From Diospyros lotus (taxonomy: Eukaryota > Streptophyta > Magnoliopsida > Ericales > Ebenaceae), in NCBI RefSeq assembly GCF_014633365.1, contig NW_026267104.1:2108001-2172000 (forward strand): a DNA stretch of 64,000 nucleotides. Direction: 5' to 3'. Each line of letters opens with the position of its first letter. Positions within the stretch are counted from its first letter, which is position 1. A model generated the notes under the pieces. The model had not been told where the DNA came from. It did not search any database and worked only from the letters and a program-made list of their open reading frames with translations. Positions 12,972 through 24,957 of the stretch are shown piece after piece. Made by a program: the position numbers and the translations under genes.

Positions 12972-15567
12972 TGTAACGCCCCACTTTTCGGGCGTGTTAT
13001 AACTTGGGACAATTCTGGGAATTTTTTTTTTTTTTTAAACTCTAAAACTAAACCGCATCATTAATTGAATTCGTCCTAGAATTCTTGTACATTAATCTCG
13101 AAAGAGAATCACTATACACATCAAATGCGGAAGCAATGATCGAAACTTGATATCTTAACATTAATCATAAATTCTTTCATCTTCAACATTTTTCAAAACA
13201 TTCAGAATTTAAAGTAGCAGAACTTAAATACAGGGACTACGTTACATACATTTAATTTATCATGCACTCTGCTAAGTGTCGTTTCATGCCTCCTTTATCC
13301 TTGTATCTGCTACCATCTCCACCTGGAATATTTGAATATTCCAGGGGCAAAACCAAAGTTAGATGATGAACCATCTAAGTAAGGGTACATAATGCTATGT
13401 CATGAGTGTATGCAATGTCTTTCATCGTAGGTGTCAACTGCACCCCTCATGCTACCTACCATTTTAGCGGTCACCTCTTTCGAAGCCGGGGTGTATGGGT
13501 GCACCTTTGGTAAGGCAGCGGTGCCAGTTCGTACTCCCTACGGCCTCATATGCGTGTGATCGATGATATCAACGTGTATTTATGCATTTCATAGTCATAT
13601 ATGCAGTCTACGTGATGGATACATATATCAGGGCATGTTAATATGATGAAAATGTTTTCGAGGAACATAAACCCATTACTAACCAAGCATTTTCCATAAA
13701 ACTAACTTTAATTGGGGAGTATCACTTACTTTCTCAAGCTTATCGGGCTACCTCGATATCCGTGCCTTGTCTCGTGCATCGTCTCGATTTGCGTGCCAAC
13801 CTCAAAATTTGACAAGTCACTTTAACTTATTCCTCAAAGTATCCTAATCACCATATTTATTTAAACAATAAAACCTATTTTTCCATAATTTCTGGCATTT
13901 TCTATAATTTTCTCTCTATTTCTTCATATTTTTCCTCAATAATTCTAAATTAAATATTTATAAAAATATTTTCTCAAATATTTCACTACGACAATTCGTA
14001 AAATAATATTCTTGAATTTCTAAAATTTTTTAAGAAATTTTATTCACCTTAACTTAGCATCTCGGATTTCCTCGGTATGCGTGCCATATTCCCGAAAAGC
14101 ATGCCCAGGCCGTTTTCTCATCAAAAATCTCCGGGATATCACCGAAACATAATTTCCTATTTTCTGGGATTTTTCTAACAATTTTTTGATATTTTTCTCT
14201 ATTTTTTCTAAATTTCTTTTTTCTTTTTCTTTTCTTTTTTTTTCTTTTTCTTTCTTCCTCCACTATTCATCTTCTTCTTCCTTGCTTTCTCCTCTGCGTG
14301 CAACCTCTTCTTCTTTCTTTCCTTTTTTTTTTTTTCTTCTTTTCTTTTCTTTCCTTCATTTTGTTCTTTTCTTCTTCCCCTTTCTTCCTCCTCCTCCTTC
14401 TTCTTCTTCCTTTTTCTTTCCTCCCCCTGCTTCTGCGTGCGCGAACTAGCGCTTGCGCGCTGCCATGGCTGAAACCAGCCATCCCGACCACTTCCGATCG
14501 CTCCTGCTGCCTCCGATCACCTCCGCGCCGCCTGCCATCGCGGCCGCCTCTGCCGCTCCCGCTGCCCACGGCCATGGCCGCGCCTGGCTACTGCAACAGC
14601 AGCTTCGCGGCTGCCATGGCCGCACCTTACTGCTCCATTTCTCCCTGCTCTCGATCTTCTTCTCTCTTCCCTTAACCCAAGTGCTCTCTCTCTCTCTCTC
14701 TCGGCCGAATCTCTCATGGCTCACTGCCACTTCTTGCTTCATTTGCTTCCCTCAATCTCTCCATTCTTAGTCTATTTATAGGCTCACCCCACAACCCTCA
14801 CGCCTGCCTCGGCCATTCTCTATTGCGTGCAAAATCTTCCTTGCCTATAAAATCTTCCAAATCATGCAGAGACGTGATTTTAATCTTGCAGGGGGCGTGG
14901 CTAATTGCAACAGGGCATGGGTTGCATTTTACAGAGGCATTGCGTGTACATATATTATGCAGAGCATGGGTTGCATTTTACAGAGGCTGCCATGCGTATA
15001 CACATATATTATATATATATATATTGCATATAAATTACATTATAAAAAATGAATATATATCTAAATGCCCAATTTTAACCTTACATTTATTAAGATAATT
15101 CTCTAATTACGATAATATCCTCAAACACTGAATTATTTGGCCTTAAAATATCGAAAACACAAAATTAATAATCCAATTCTTAGTTAAAAATGACAATTTC
15201 ACCCCAGTGTCCTTACCGAGCTATCATTTCATCCCGAAACCATTGAAGGGTTGATCCTTACGAAAAACCGGAGCCCCCCTAGGGTTCCGCTAATTTTTCG
15301 GGAACCTCATGCAACGATTCGGTTTTGCAACCTAAATGGCAGCTACATTTTAGCTGTACCGAAAACTGTTCCCGATCAGATTTCTTTCGATACCATAAAT
15401 TCTATCTCGGAGTGCTCATTGAAACCATATAATTTTTCTTAGATAATTCTACCCTGAGACACTCCCTGCAGTTGATTCGGTACTTGTAACTACTATTAAT
15501 TCAATTTTTCAGTATCCTAATCTCATCGAAATTACGTGGCAACTTCATACGAACATGGGGTATTACA
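12972..15567 (-). repeat. 3' LTR (2596 bp) of the Ty3/gypsy element
   Basis: Complete LTR bounded by TGTAA...TTACA. It contains a long pyrimidine-rich tract (about 14200-14430) followed by a GC-rich stretch (14430-14600) that gives spurious ORFs on both strands. No coding assignment is warranted. No matching target duplication can be tested because the other end of the element is truncated. Confidence 0.88.
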
Positions 15568-18500
15568 TTCTCCTCTCCTTACAAAAATTTCGTCCTCGAA
15601 ATTTGCCACTTGTCTTAAATCTCAAATTTTCATCATTGAAATCAACACCAGATTGATCAAATAAAGAAGATCCCACTCGAAACTCGTGAATACCAATGCA
15701 CATATCAAAATCCAAATCCTTAGACTGACCATACCCGTCAACCTATAGACAAGTACACTTGTTAACCATGCATACCTTTCAAATTATAATCGCATAACTC
15801 GGTCCTTGGACCATGAGTCTCCACTCGAGCTCCTATCTAAGTCAGTACTCACATCATCATAATGAGCCCATGGCTTTCATATCCACATTCTTAATTTTCA
15901 ATTTTCTTAAGTCATCACGACATTTCTTTAATTCTAATTTCCTATGACGTCATTTATTTTGAATCAATCAATCATGGTTTGACAATTTTCCAACAAAGTC
16001 CCTGATCTCGATACATCTTAACTTTTATCAAATCGATCCTCAAAGAAATACTTTTATGTCGTCAAACTATTTCACGTACCCTTGGATCCAAAAACATCAA
16101 AAATATACGTCATCACATATCCTTGAACCTAGCTATGCCTTACCTTAGGTCATCTCAAACTTAGTCATTGCTTAATTTTTACTTGTGCTAATCTATTCGA
16201 GATTTCTATTGTTTACTCATTCTTGTAGGTATTCATCTCCCGATACAATCTCAAGTTTCTGCCAATTGACCACAATTATCTTCTAATCATGTACTATTTT
16301 CTCAAGAAATCTTTATTAATAGATTATATTTGTCTCCAAAACTTGATCGAAATTTAACGTTGTCTAGCAATACTAATATCCTTGCATCGCTTGTTCCTTT
16401 GTTACTTGATCGCCAAACTAATACTTATTTATCCATATACCCATAACTTAAATAACTCCTCAAACTTTTTGAAGTGATCCTCAAATAACATTTTATATAA
16501 TCAAATTAATCATTTAATCCTCAAATTACTCTTCTAGTAATAACGTTTTATGTCAACTAACTTTAATCATGCTCGATCCTTTTCGGAGCTACTTACTCAA
16601 GTTATCGACCTTTGCTTGAACCAACCTCTACTCAAAGCATTTGGTTCGTCTCTCGAAACTTACTGGGTTATCTGACTTTTTGGAACTTTCAATCCTCGAC
16701 CTTGACTTTACAGAGCCTCATGCTCTCATCATTTCTTTCTCGATTGGCTCATGACCTAGCAAACAAGTCTCATCTATCGCAACATTCCCTAACATTATCC
16801 TCAATGTTTTTCATACGTCTCCCTATCTGAGGAGTACACCAATATATCCTCGATAAACACAATCACTAAAGCGTCTTTAATGCAGACGGTACTCGGTCAA
16901 ATCCTCAAATCATGACTCTATTGCCGATTTTCGAAATGCCTCATTCCTCAACCGCACATCAATCGTAATTATCCTAGCCTCTTGCAGTTGTTAATAATTC
17001 ATCAAATTTGAGGTAAAGATATCGACTCTTAATTATCACCTCTTTGATAATTTACGTCCTCAATCAAGCCACTTATAGTTAAGCATCTAATAACCTTAAG
17101 CTATTATTGGCAATTAAAAAATAATCCTGATAAATCTTTCGAGAACACCTCTTGGTATTTTTTTTTTTTTTATGGCTTTTCATTGATCGCAAATGCCGGT
17201 ATCACAAATCAAAAGGCTCCTTATAACCATAACTTGCTGACATCACTTAGCTATATATTTCCCAATTTGCCTACCAGGGTTACCTAGACTAACCGTCTAG
17301 TCATACGAAAGTTTCATTCTCCAAAATCGAAATATTGGATTCCAAATCGATCTAGGCCTTCAGCTTTTCCTATTGTGATCCGTTATCCTAGCACATCTGT
17401 CATCATTTGATTCTCTCTATCACAACTAACATTCGCACAATCTTCCAGACGACAATCCATAACTATACTGCTAGCTAGGGTAGGCAGGTACTTATGTCAC
17501 TAATAGTACTCCAATCTTCGCCGGATTTCTTCCTAATAACTCTAAAGCTTCATCATGAATCCTTAGATTCTCGATCAATTCTTCCAAGAAATTCCTCATG
17601 AATTCCAAACCGATTTATCTCCAAAAATCTCGAATCAGATCACGATGTCTAGTTCCAATCCTCTTTTGCTTCCCTGCAATTATTGCTCTCATTTATCATG
17701 GCGTTTCCGAGTTCTCCTCGTCGGGTTGACCATCAACAACTTTACCTGATTTCGCAAGTCTACTAAGCTGTAATCACAACCTCCGTTAACTAGGTCTCCT
17801 TATCATTCCTTTAGGGTTAATTCGACCTATTAAGCAACTCTTTCATTTTTCAGTCCCCGAACTCTACTTTGAACCGAGGCTATGATCCCACTGCCCTACT
17901 AAATACTGCGGTATTCCTCAAGCTTTGCATTGTACGTCATGTCCCTACTCCCAAGATGACCGCGAATCCTGATACAATTCTTTAGATAGGACACTCAGTC
18001 CATACTCAATCTATTTCATTTTTGGGTTGATTCTCCGGCCTCGATCAATTACAACTAGTAGTACATCTTTCTCTTAGACCATTAGGACTTAGACCTATAC
18101 CAGATACAGACCCTACTGCGCTATCCCAGATTTTCAGCATCTGGTTGTCTTCCAAGCAGTTTGCTATGATACTTCGATCGACGGTGCTTCTCGTACCTTA
18201 TTGCAAGCCATCCATCAATTATCTGTACGTGGGTCCCTAGATCTAGATCTGTTACTGCGAACATCGAACCAGGAGTGCCGTCACTCTGCTAGGGTTCCTT
18301 ATCCCATTTCTGCGAGTCCTATTGGTTGCACTACTACCACCTCATCAATTGACCCATTTCACTTGCCATCACTTGACCACCTTCGGTCTCTTGCTTGACT
18401 CAATTCGTTGGATCCCTGATCTTGCACATCTTACTTCTGAGACACTAAATGTTCTTCGAAATACTTATCATTCGATCCTAACTTAACAGCTATGCTATGT

Positions 18501-19079
18501 CACATCAGACTAGTCATCCATGACTCAATCATTTTTGATAACTACCAGCTATCCTAGTCCCTAAGTCTCTCGGGTCTATAATTGAGTCAACCTTACATTC
18601 GAATCATATCATCAGATCCTAACTTCAATAGTTAAATCATTGTACTAGCTTCCATCAGGCTTTTACTATTCACCGAGAATAGTAATCGTATACTGGAATA
18701 GTGTTTGTATGTGAATAGTACACCAGGTAAGTTCCTAGGAAAGAGAGGTGGGTCACAAATAGACACACTTAAATACCAAGTCTTTCCTTAGTCAGAACTT
18801 GACTAGACATGCACTTCCACTACTCAACATTGAAATCCAGTAACCTCTAAGTCTTCAACCGATAATCCCTGAATCTCTTAAATAGGGATTTCGTCTTTCG
18901 AACCCTTGTCTTTTTTTCCTAAGCCTCCACTTGGGGTTCCTACTAACTAGTTCTATCAATATCGAATACCCTTAAGTCTCCAAATTGTTATTCCCTAATC
19001 TTCAAATAGGATTTAACTCTGATATCGACTACATCCGAGTCACTTAGGGCTTCCAATAATCTTAAACTCTGATACCAAC
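15568..19079 (-). pseudogene. Decayed internal region with a reverse-transcriptase relic
   Basis: The 3.5 kb between the LTRs has no long ORF. On the minus strand, at about 16804-16869, a degenerate RT catalytic motif can be read (VIVFIEDILVYSS), where the family has F-I-D-D-I-L-V-Y-S; the first catalytic Asp is changed to Glu. I could not place gag, protease, RNase H or integrase with confidence. The region is far shorter than an autonomous Tekay internal region (typically over 5 kb), so large deletions have occurred. Confidence 0.55.
19067..19077 (-). promoter_or_regulatory. Primer binding site (tRNA-iMet type)
   Basis: TGGTATCAGAG on the minus strand, two bases internal to the 5' LTR that starts at 19080. 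It matches the complement of the 3' end of plant initiator tRNA-Met and fixes the element's orientation. Confidence 0.85.
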
Positions 19080-20499
19080 TGTAACGCCCCACTTTTCGGG
19101 CGCGTTATAACTTGGGACAATTCCGGGAATTTTTTTTTTTTTTAAACTCTAAAACTAAACCGTATCATTCCTTGAATTCGTCACAGAATTCCCGTACATT
19201 AATCTCGAAAGAGAATCACTATACACATCAAATGCGGAAGCAATGATCGAAACCTGATATCTTAACATTAATCATAAATTCTTTCATCTTCAACATTTCT
19301 CAAAACATTCAGAATCTAAAGTAGCAGAACTTAAATACAGGGACTACGTTACATACATTTAATTTATCATGCACTCTACTTAGTGTCGTTTCATGCCTCA
19401 TTTATCCTTGTATCTGCTACCATCTCCACCTGGAACATTTGAATATTCCAGGGGCAAAACCAAAGTTAGATGATGAACCATCTAAGTAAGGGTACATAAT
19501 GCTATGTCATGAGTGTATGCAATATCTTTCATCGTAGGTGTCAACTGCACCCCTCATGCTACCTACCATTTTAACGGCCACCTCTTTCGAAGCCGGGGTG
19601 TATGGGTGCACCCTTGGTAAGGCAGCGGTGCCAGTTCGTACTCCCTACGGCCTTATATGCGTGTGATCGATGATATCAACGTGTATTTATGCATTTCATA
19701 GTCATGTATGCAGTCTACGTGATGGATACATATATCAGGGCATGTCAATATGATGAAAACGTTTTTGAGGAACATAAACCCATTACTAACCAAGCATTTT
19801 CCATAAAACTAACTTTAATTGGGGAGTATCACTTACTTTCTCAAGCTTATCGGGCTACCTCGATATCCGTGCCTTGTCTCGTGCATCGTCTCGATTTGCG
19901 TGCTAACCTCAAAATTTGACAAGTCACTTCAACTTATTCCTCAAAGCATCCTAATCACCATATTTATTTAAACAATAAAACCTATTTTTCCATAATTTCT
20001 GGCATTTTCTATAATTTTCTCTCTATTTCTTCATATTTTTCCTCAATAATTCCAAATTAAATATTTATAAAAATATTTTCTCAAATATTTCACTACGACA
20101 ATTCGTAAAATAATATTCTTGAATTTTTAAAATTTTTTAAGGAATTTTACTCACCTTAACTTAGCATCTCGGATTTCCTCGGTATGCGTGCCATATTCCC
20201 GAAAAGCATGCCCGGGCCGTTTTCTCATCAAAAATCTCCGGGATATCACCGAAACATAATTTCCTATTTTCTGGGATTTTTCTAAAATTTTTTTGACATT
20301 TTTCTCTATTTTTTCTAAAATTTTTTTTCTTTTTTTTTCTTTTTTTTCTTTTTCTTTCTTCCTCCACTATTCATCTTCTTTTTCCTTGCTTTCTCCTCTA
20401 CGTACAACCTCTTCTTCTTTCTTTCCTTTTTTTTTTTTCTTCTTTTCTTTTCTTTCCTTCATTTTTTTTTTTCTTCTTCCCCTTCCTTCCTCCTCCTCG
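19080..20499 (-). repeat. 5' LTR of the Ty3/gypsy element, truncated
   Basis: Collinear with 12972-14400. In the stretch compared by eye, most differences are C/T or A/G transitions, with divergence of a few percent. It ends abruptly in the pyrimidine tract at about 20499, where unrelated AT-rich DNA starts. Confidence 0.85.
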
Positions 20500-21793
20500 A
20501 TTATATCAATTGTAAAATGTTTGAGTTTTTCAATGCTAATTAATATTTAAGGTATTACATTTTTAAAACTATGGAAGAAATCAAAATTCATATTTTTAAA
20601 ATTTTGTTATTATTGAAAAACTTATTCTTAGTCACATTTAAAAATTTTAATTTATATTTATAATGTAATAAATATAAAATAACGAATGTGGATATATTAT
20701 AAATTTTATAATATTTATTTATAAATAAATATAATATAATAAATAAAAAATTTATAAGTATTTTTCCAAGTGACCTACTTAATGTATTAATTATTGTTTA
20801 GCACATTTAATGACTGTATATTGAATTAAGAGTGTTCTCCATTAGCATATTGAATAGCAAATAATTAATTAAACTTAAATTTTTATAAAAAATTGAGTAT
20901 TAAAAGAAAAAATTATAATTATCAATTCTATTAGAATTATTTAAAATAACAAATTTAATCTTTTATTTTTAAATTAAAGTCTCTTGTGTATCACGCGAAT
21001 TTACCACTAGTTTACATATATACGAAGAAAGTGTTAATAACTAATCTTTAGAGATGATTTTTCATTCTTCCTAATTTTTTCCTTATTCTCACCACACGAT
21101 AATTAAATATGGGTTCTTAAATTTATACATCTTGTTCTTGTAATTTTAATTTTTTAATATGATTATCCGAAAGTTTTATTATTTTGATTATAATTATAAA
21201 TTTAATTTTTAAATAATTTAATTATTTTATTTTTTTCATATGACAATTCATATTTTTTTTATTTTAATTATATTTATATACTTGTATTTTTAAGTCAATT
21301 TAACTCATATACTTTTATGGTGACTATGTTGCCACATCATTGACACATCAACGCCATGTCATTGGAACAGCAGCAACTCCGGCGAGAGTATGCCGGAAAA
21401 TCTCAAATATGATCACATTACAAAAAATTTAAAAATTTTGTGATAATTTTAAAATCAATTGAAGTTTAGTGATCACATTATAAAAGACACCAAAATTTTG
21501 TGACTTTTGGTATGAATTACTTGCTCTATTCACGTTAAACTATAAGAATTAAATTGTCTAAAAAATATAAATTCAGATATATAATTAAAATAATAAAAAA
21601 TTTAATTATTATATTAAAAATATTAAATTAAAGATATAATTAAAATAATAAGAAATTTAAGTGATCAAGAAAAGAAAATGTAAAAGTCCTTAAACCAAAA
21701 TATAGATTTGGTCAAATAAATTACAAATGTGGTGGGAAAACTCTAATTACAAATTACAGTGAACAGGATCGTAGCCGCAAGAGGACCGTAGCC
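20500..21793. other. AT-rich intergenic DNA with a foldback repeat copy
   Basis: No gene. About 21000-21130 holds the shared motif TTTTTCATTCTTCCTAATTT found at all copies of the spacer module. About 21130-21700 is an AT-rich foldback copy interrupted by a more GC-rich centre (21320-21400). From 21725 the text ACTCTAATTACAAATTACAG runs into the broken small membrane-protein gene; a similar pre-gene motif recurs near 32705 and 33590. Confidence 0.5.
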
Positions 21794-22081
21794 GAAGACC
21801 CTTTGAACTTCCACTTGCTGTGCCTCTTGCTGATGCTTGCATTTTCCGCGGTCTTCGTGGCCACCAACATCACGCCCAAGCACCCCAACGCCGCCCGGGT
21901 GCTGGAGAGCATTGGCACGCTCTTTGGCATTACGGGCTTCTTCTTAGCCACTACAGTGGCTCTCCCACTAGCTCTGAAGCTCGTCAGTTGGCTCATCTAC
22001 GCGCTTAATTTGCTCTCCTTCTGCAGCAGCAGCCTCCAGCCGTTTCTAGTTCGCATGGTCCGATCATTTCGCAGAGGATAA
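21794..22081 (+). pseudogene. Small membrane-protein gene, copy a, missing its N-terminal part
   Basis: Homologous to residues 54-121 of the 37794-38171 protein, at high identity: LMLAFSAVFVATNI, the KHPNA-RVLESI loop, then LFGITGFFLATTVALPLALK. The first half is replaced by unrelated sequence, and the first in-frame ATG at 21803 falls inside the homologous region. This copy keeps a longer C-terminus (YALNLLSFCSSS... to a basic ..RSFRRG end at 22081) that the other copy lost. Two hydrophobic segments are visible. It is GC-rich against an AT-rich flank, as expected for former coding DNA. Function unknown. Confidence 0.6.
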
Positions 22082-23300
22082 TGATATTTGTCAGGCCAAA
22101 TACATATTTTAGTTGGCATGGTGCGTTTAATTTATCCTTGTCTGTTTTGTTTCGTAAAAGGGTTTACCTCATCCTTTGGTCTCCTCGTTTCCACTGCTCT
22201 GATTCCACAAGAACGGTTTGCCTATTCCACTGCTCCGTTCGTGTGTGTTGTGTGTTATAATAATGGTTGGATGTCTTGTTTGAGAGTGAATGAAATTTAT
22301 GAATTTAATGAAGTTTTAAGACCTCAGTTGTGTGTACTCCGTTGACAGTTTTTGTTGATTCCCAGGTTTTTGTTGACAGGTTAATGATTCACAGTTTTTA
22401 TTTCAAGTTAATGATTCACAAGATTTTATTAAATTTATGTCTTTGATTCACAAATTGTCTGGCACCTTGATTCACAGGTTGTGTACTCCATTTAGGTTCG
22501 GCTCCAATTTTTGCAATTCATCATCTCTAGGTCCCCCTGCATCTTTTTTTTAAAAAATAATTAGTGAAATTTTTAGATATTTTTATGAAATATAAATTTT
22601 TTTAAATAAATTTATATCTTTTTATGAAATATTTAGATTTTTTTATGAAATTTAGGTATTTTATGAAATTTTTAGATCTTTTTATGAAATTTAGGTATTT
22701 TTGAATATTTTTAAGTATTTTTTATGAAATTTATGTCTTTTATCAAATTTTATGATAATTTTTAGGTCTTTTATGAAATTTTTAAGTCTTTTTATGAAGT
22801 TTATGTATTTTTTTTATTAAATTTGATCTTATTTTCATATCAAGAACTCAATGTTAAAATTTTTTAATTATTGAGAAACGAAATGTCATATTTTTGTAAT
22901 AAGCTTAATCTGATATATTTTACTAACGTAGTTTCTTTTTTTTAATGTAAGGTGACATTTTTTTTTTATTTTTAGTCACCCTAAGGACTTAAAATAATAT
23001 TTTTTAATAATCTAGATATCACATATTGAAATTTTATACTTCAAAAACTAAATGTTATATTTTTTTAATTATTAAAGAGTCTCCATAATACGTATTAAGC
23101 CAAAATATTATTGCTCTCTACAAATTCTTATCTTATTAAGTGATAACTAATTAGAAAAATTTATTGGCTATACTCTTAAGTTAATGTTTCCAATACATAC
23201 TTCCTTCTTCTCCTCGACCCACTGGTAAGTCTTCAAGCAAACTACTGCACTGCCACTCGTGTTGGTATCCTTTCGATTGATTTGGCAAGATTTATCGGAA
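22082..23300. repeat. 3' flank of small membrane-protein gene (amplified module), copy a
   Basis: Contains GGGTTTACCTCATCCTTTGG near 22159, the GTTGATTCACAG-type stretch (22340-22500), a run of AAATTTTTAGATCTTTTTAT-like degenerate repeats (22560-22810), and the CTCCTCGACCCACTGG motif (about 23212). The same order occurs downstream of copy b at 38185-39090. No coding potential. Confidence 0.6.
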
Positions 23301-23410
23301 ACAGGTGGCTGAATTAGTGCCTGGTAACATGAAAGCATGATTGTTTCTTGATTTGATTAATTACAAATTAAGATTTATGGTTGAGAGATAGATTTATCTG
23401 GTAGTAGCAG

Positions 23411-23577
23411 TCGAGATTTTCTTGTGGGATTGTTTTGTTGATTGTTACAAGTACATGGTTAAAGAGAAGAGTAAAGACTCTGGTAAACAGTCTGTGCAGG
23501 AATGTTATGCTTCTTATGGGATCCTTGTTCAGCAAGTTTATCATGCGCAACAGCCACCGTTCCTTGAATTTGCCTAA
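23411..23577 (+). pseudogene. Possible orphan last exon of an unidentified gene
   Basis: After a candidate acceptor (GTAGTAG, ending about 23407) one frame is open to TAA at 23575-23577. It reads like ordinary protein (KYMVKEKSKDSGKQSVQECY ... QPPFLEFA). The inverted copy at 56630-56803 keeps the same frame open with a few residue changes and no frameshift, weak evidence that it was coding. I do not recognise the family. It has no start codon or upstream exon in the window, so it is at best a gene fragment. Confidence 0.3.
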
Positions 23578-24084
23578 AGAGCAAAGGGAGTAACTAAGTT
23601 GTTCGTCTGCAATATTTGTCTTTCCCTATCTGTTCGGTAACTGAAATTAAAATGTCATCTTAGCGCATCAGTTTACCATTTCTGGGGAAGGAAGATCAGC
23701 AGATGTGCTAATTCTGACAAACCATCTTAGAGGCTTTATATCCTATGATTGGGCCTTTATCAACCTCATGGTTACTCTCAGTCAGTGAAGATCCAACAAT
23801 TTTGGTAAAAGGGAGCCTAAAGGAAATTCTGGAGTATAAAGAAAATTTAGTAATTGTTTGAGGGGGCGAATATGCGTACATCCATATAAAGATACTCTAG
23901 TTAAAAAATGAAGTTTAGAAACTTTGGGGGGACTCCTGAGATTTCTGGCTACAAAGATCAGCAAACGAGGTTGCTCGTAAACAATGCCAAGGCCGCCTCT
24001 CGTTTTCCTAGCTGATTCTCTTTGCTTTATTTGGATACTTACAGCAAATTTTTCTTTAGCATCTGAGTGCTCTCCCACCGCAAG

Positions 24085-24118
24085 CCCCCCCGCCCCCCCC
24101 CCCCCCCCCCCCCCCCCC
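24085..24118 (+). repeat. Poly(C) tract
   Basis: Thirty-four bases that are all C except one G at 24092, including 26 consecutive C at the 3' end. It lies just upstream of the second kelch-tail copy. Runs this long are uncommon, and the length may be inexact. Confidence 0.85.
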
Positions 24119-24397
24119 AACCAAATGTTTCTGTATACATATTTTACACGCGTGGATAAAAATGGTTAATTCAGTACATATGTTGCATGGATAATTCAAG
24201 CAAACTATTGTGTCATTTCTTAATCAGGAGCGCCTTATAATTATTCTAAAATTTGCCTTATCATTCTATATCACATTTACTTGCCACGACCATCTCAGCA
24301 CCATTTGGACCTGTTAATTGTTTGATTTCTGATGTCGGCTATGGATCTTTCATACAAGGATGCTTTGAATTATGCTTTCACCCTACTTCTTTAGCAG

Positions 24398-24558
24398 GTC
24401 GCTGGAAACTTAAATTTGCCTGTGGCGGTTGATAATGCGGAAAACTTGAACATGCCTAACATTGCTGATGGAAACATGGAAGACAAGGAGACAATGAATG
24501 AGCCAACACTAGCAATGAGGTCCATGAAGTAAATACATCTTCAGCTGCCAAGGACTGA
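24398..24558 (+). pseudogene. Kelch exon 10 duplicate (copy 2), frameshifted
   Basis: Begins after TTTAGCAG, as in the parent. It matches the parental exon through ...GNMEDKETMNEP, then loses one base (GAGCCAACAC where the fifth copy has GAGCCGAACAC) and runs out of frame. It retains the same AAGGACTGATAG sequence around the stop as the parent. Confidence 0.85.
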
Positions 24559-24868
24559 TAGCATCCCTGAATCTAGGTAAAAACAGAATAAACATCATTT
24601 CCTTTTATGGCATACATCCCTCTCCTTGTGCATGTACATATGCTAGTAATTGGTCGCCATACATATTTTAATTTGGAAACTAATTGGTACAATCTATAAC
24701 TTGCCTCCTGGATTTTAATATATAGGTCTGTTGTGTGTTTAAACTTCAAGGTGAAATAAAGCAGTTTTCTTCTGCAAGCCAAAAAAGAAAATGTACTTTG
24801 GATTCTTGAGCTGTCTGAAAATGATTTAGGGGGTGAATGTGGTAATTTGATGTGTAACATGTTTGTAG

Positions 24869-24957
24869 GTACTGTGATTATCAATGGAATCAAAAGCACA
24901 GATGGACCTTGCATATCTTGGGATTGGAGATTTATAAAGAAAAGAAATAAAAATTAA
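24869..24957 (+). pseudogene. Kelch terminal exon duplicate (copy 2), frame intact
   Basis: Preceded by TTTGTAG. It has 28 codons open to TAA with a G-to-W substitution and a few silent or conservative changes relative to 8091-8179. It has no in-frame upstream exon. Confidence 0.6.

Larger units (their letters stand above)
12972..20499 (-). mobile_element. Ty3/gypsy LTR retrotransposon, decayed, 5' LTR truncated
   Basis: Minus-strand element. Its 3' LTR (12972-15567) begins TGTAACGCCCC and ends GGGGTATTACA as read on plus. The second LTR starts at 19080 with the same text and stays homologous until about 20499, where it stops mid-LTR. Read on minus, a purine tract (AAGGAGAGGAGAA) abuts the 3' LTR, and TGGTATCAGAG (19067-19077), complementary to initiator tRNA-Met, lies two bases inside the 5' LTR. 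The last coding remnant, 'FRGRNF', just before the purine tract is typical of chromovirus (Tekay/Del) pol ends. Only 3.5 kb remains internally and it is mostly unreadable. Confidence 0.85.

Noticed and set aside
14186..14770. Phe/Ser-, Lys/Arg- and Ala-rich ORFs on both strands
   Set aside because: They lie in the pyrimidine tract and GC-rich part of an LTR; a second LTR copy carries the same tract with different frames.
15568..19079. LARD with no coding capacity
   Set aside because: A degenerate RT motif can be read at about 16804-16869 on minus, so it derives from a coding element even if it later behaved as non-autonomous.
23782..24120. Gly-rich minus-strand ORF of 112 codons
   Set aside because: Its N-terminus is the poly(C) tract read on the other strand, and the rest has no family resemblance; the inverted copy at 56.3 kb retains only the end.
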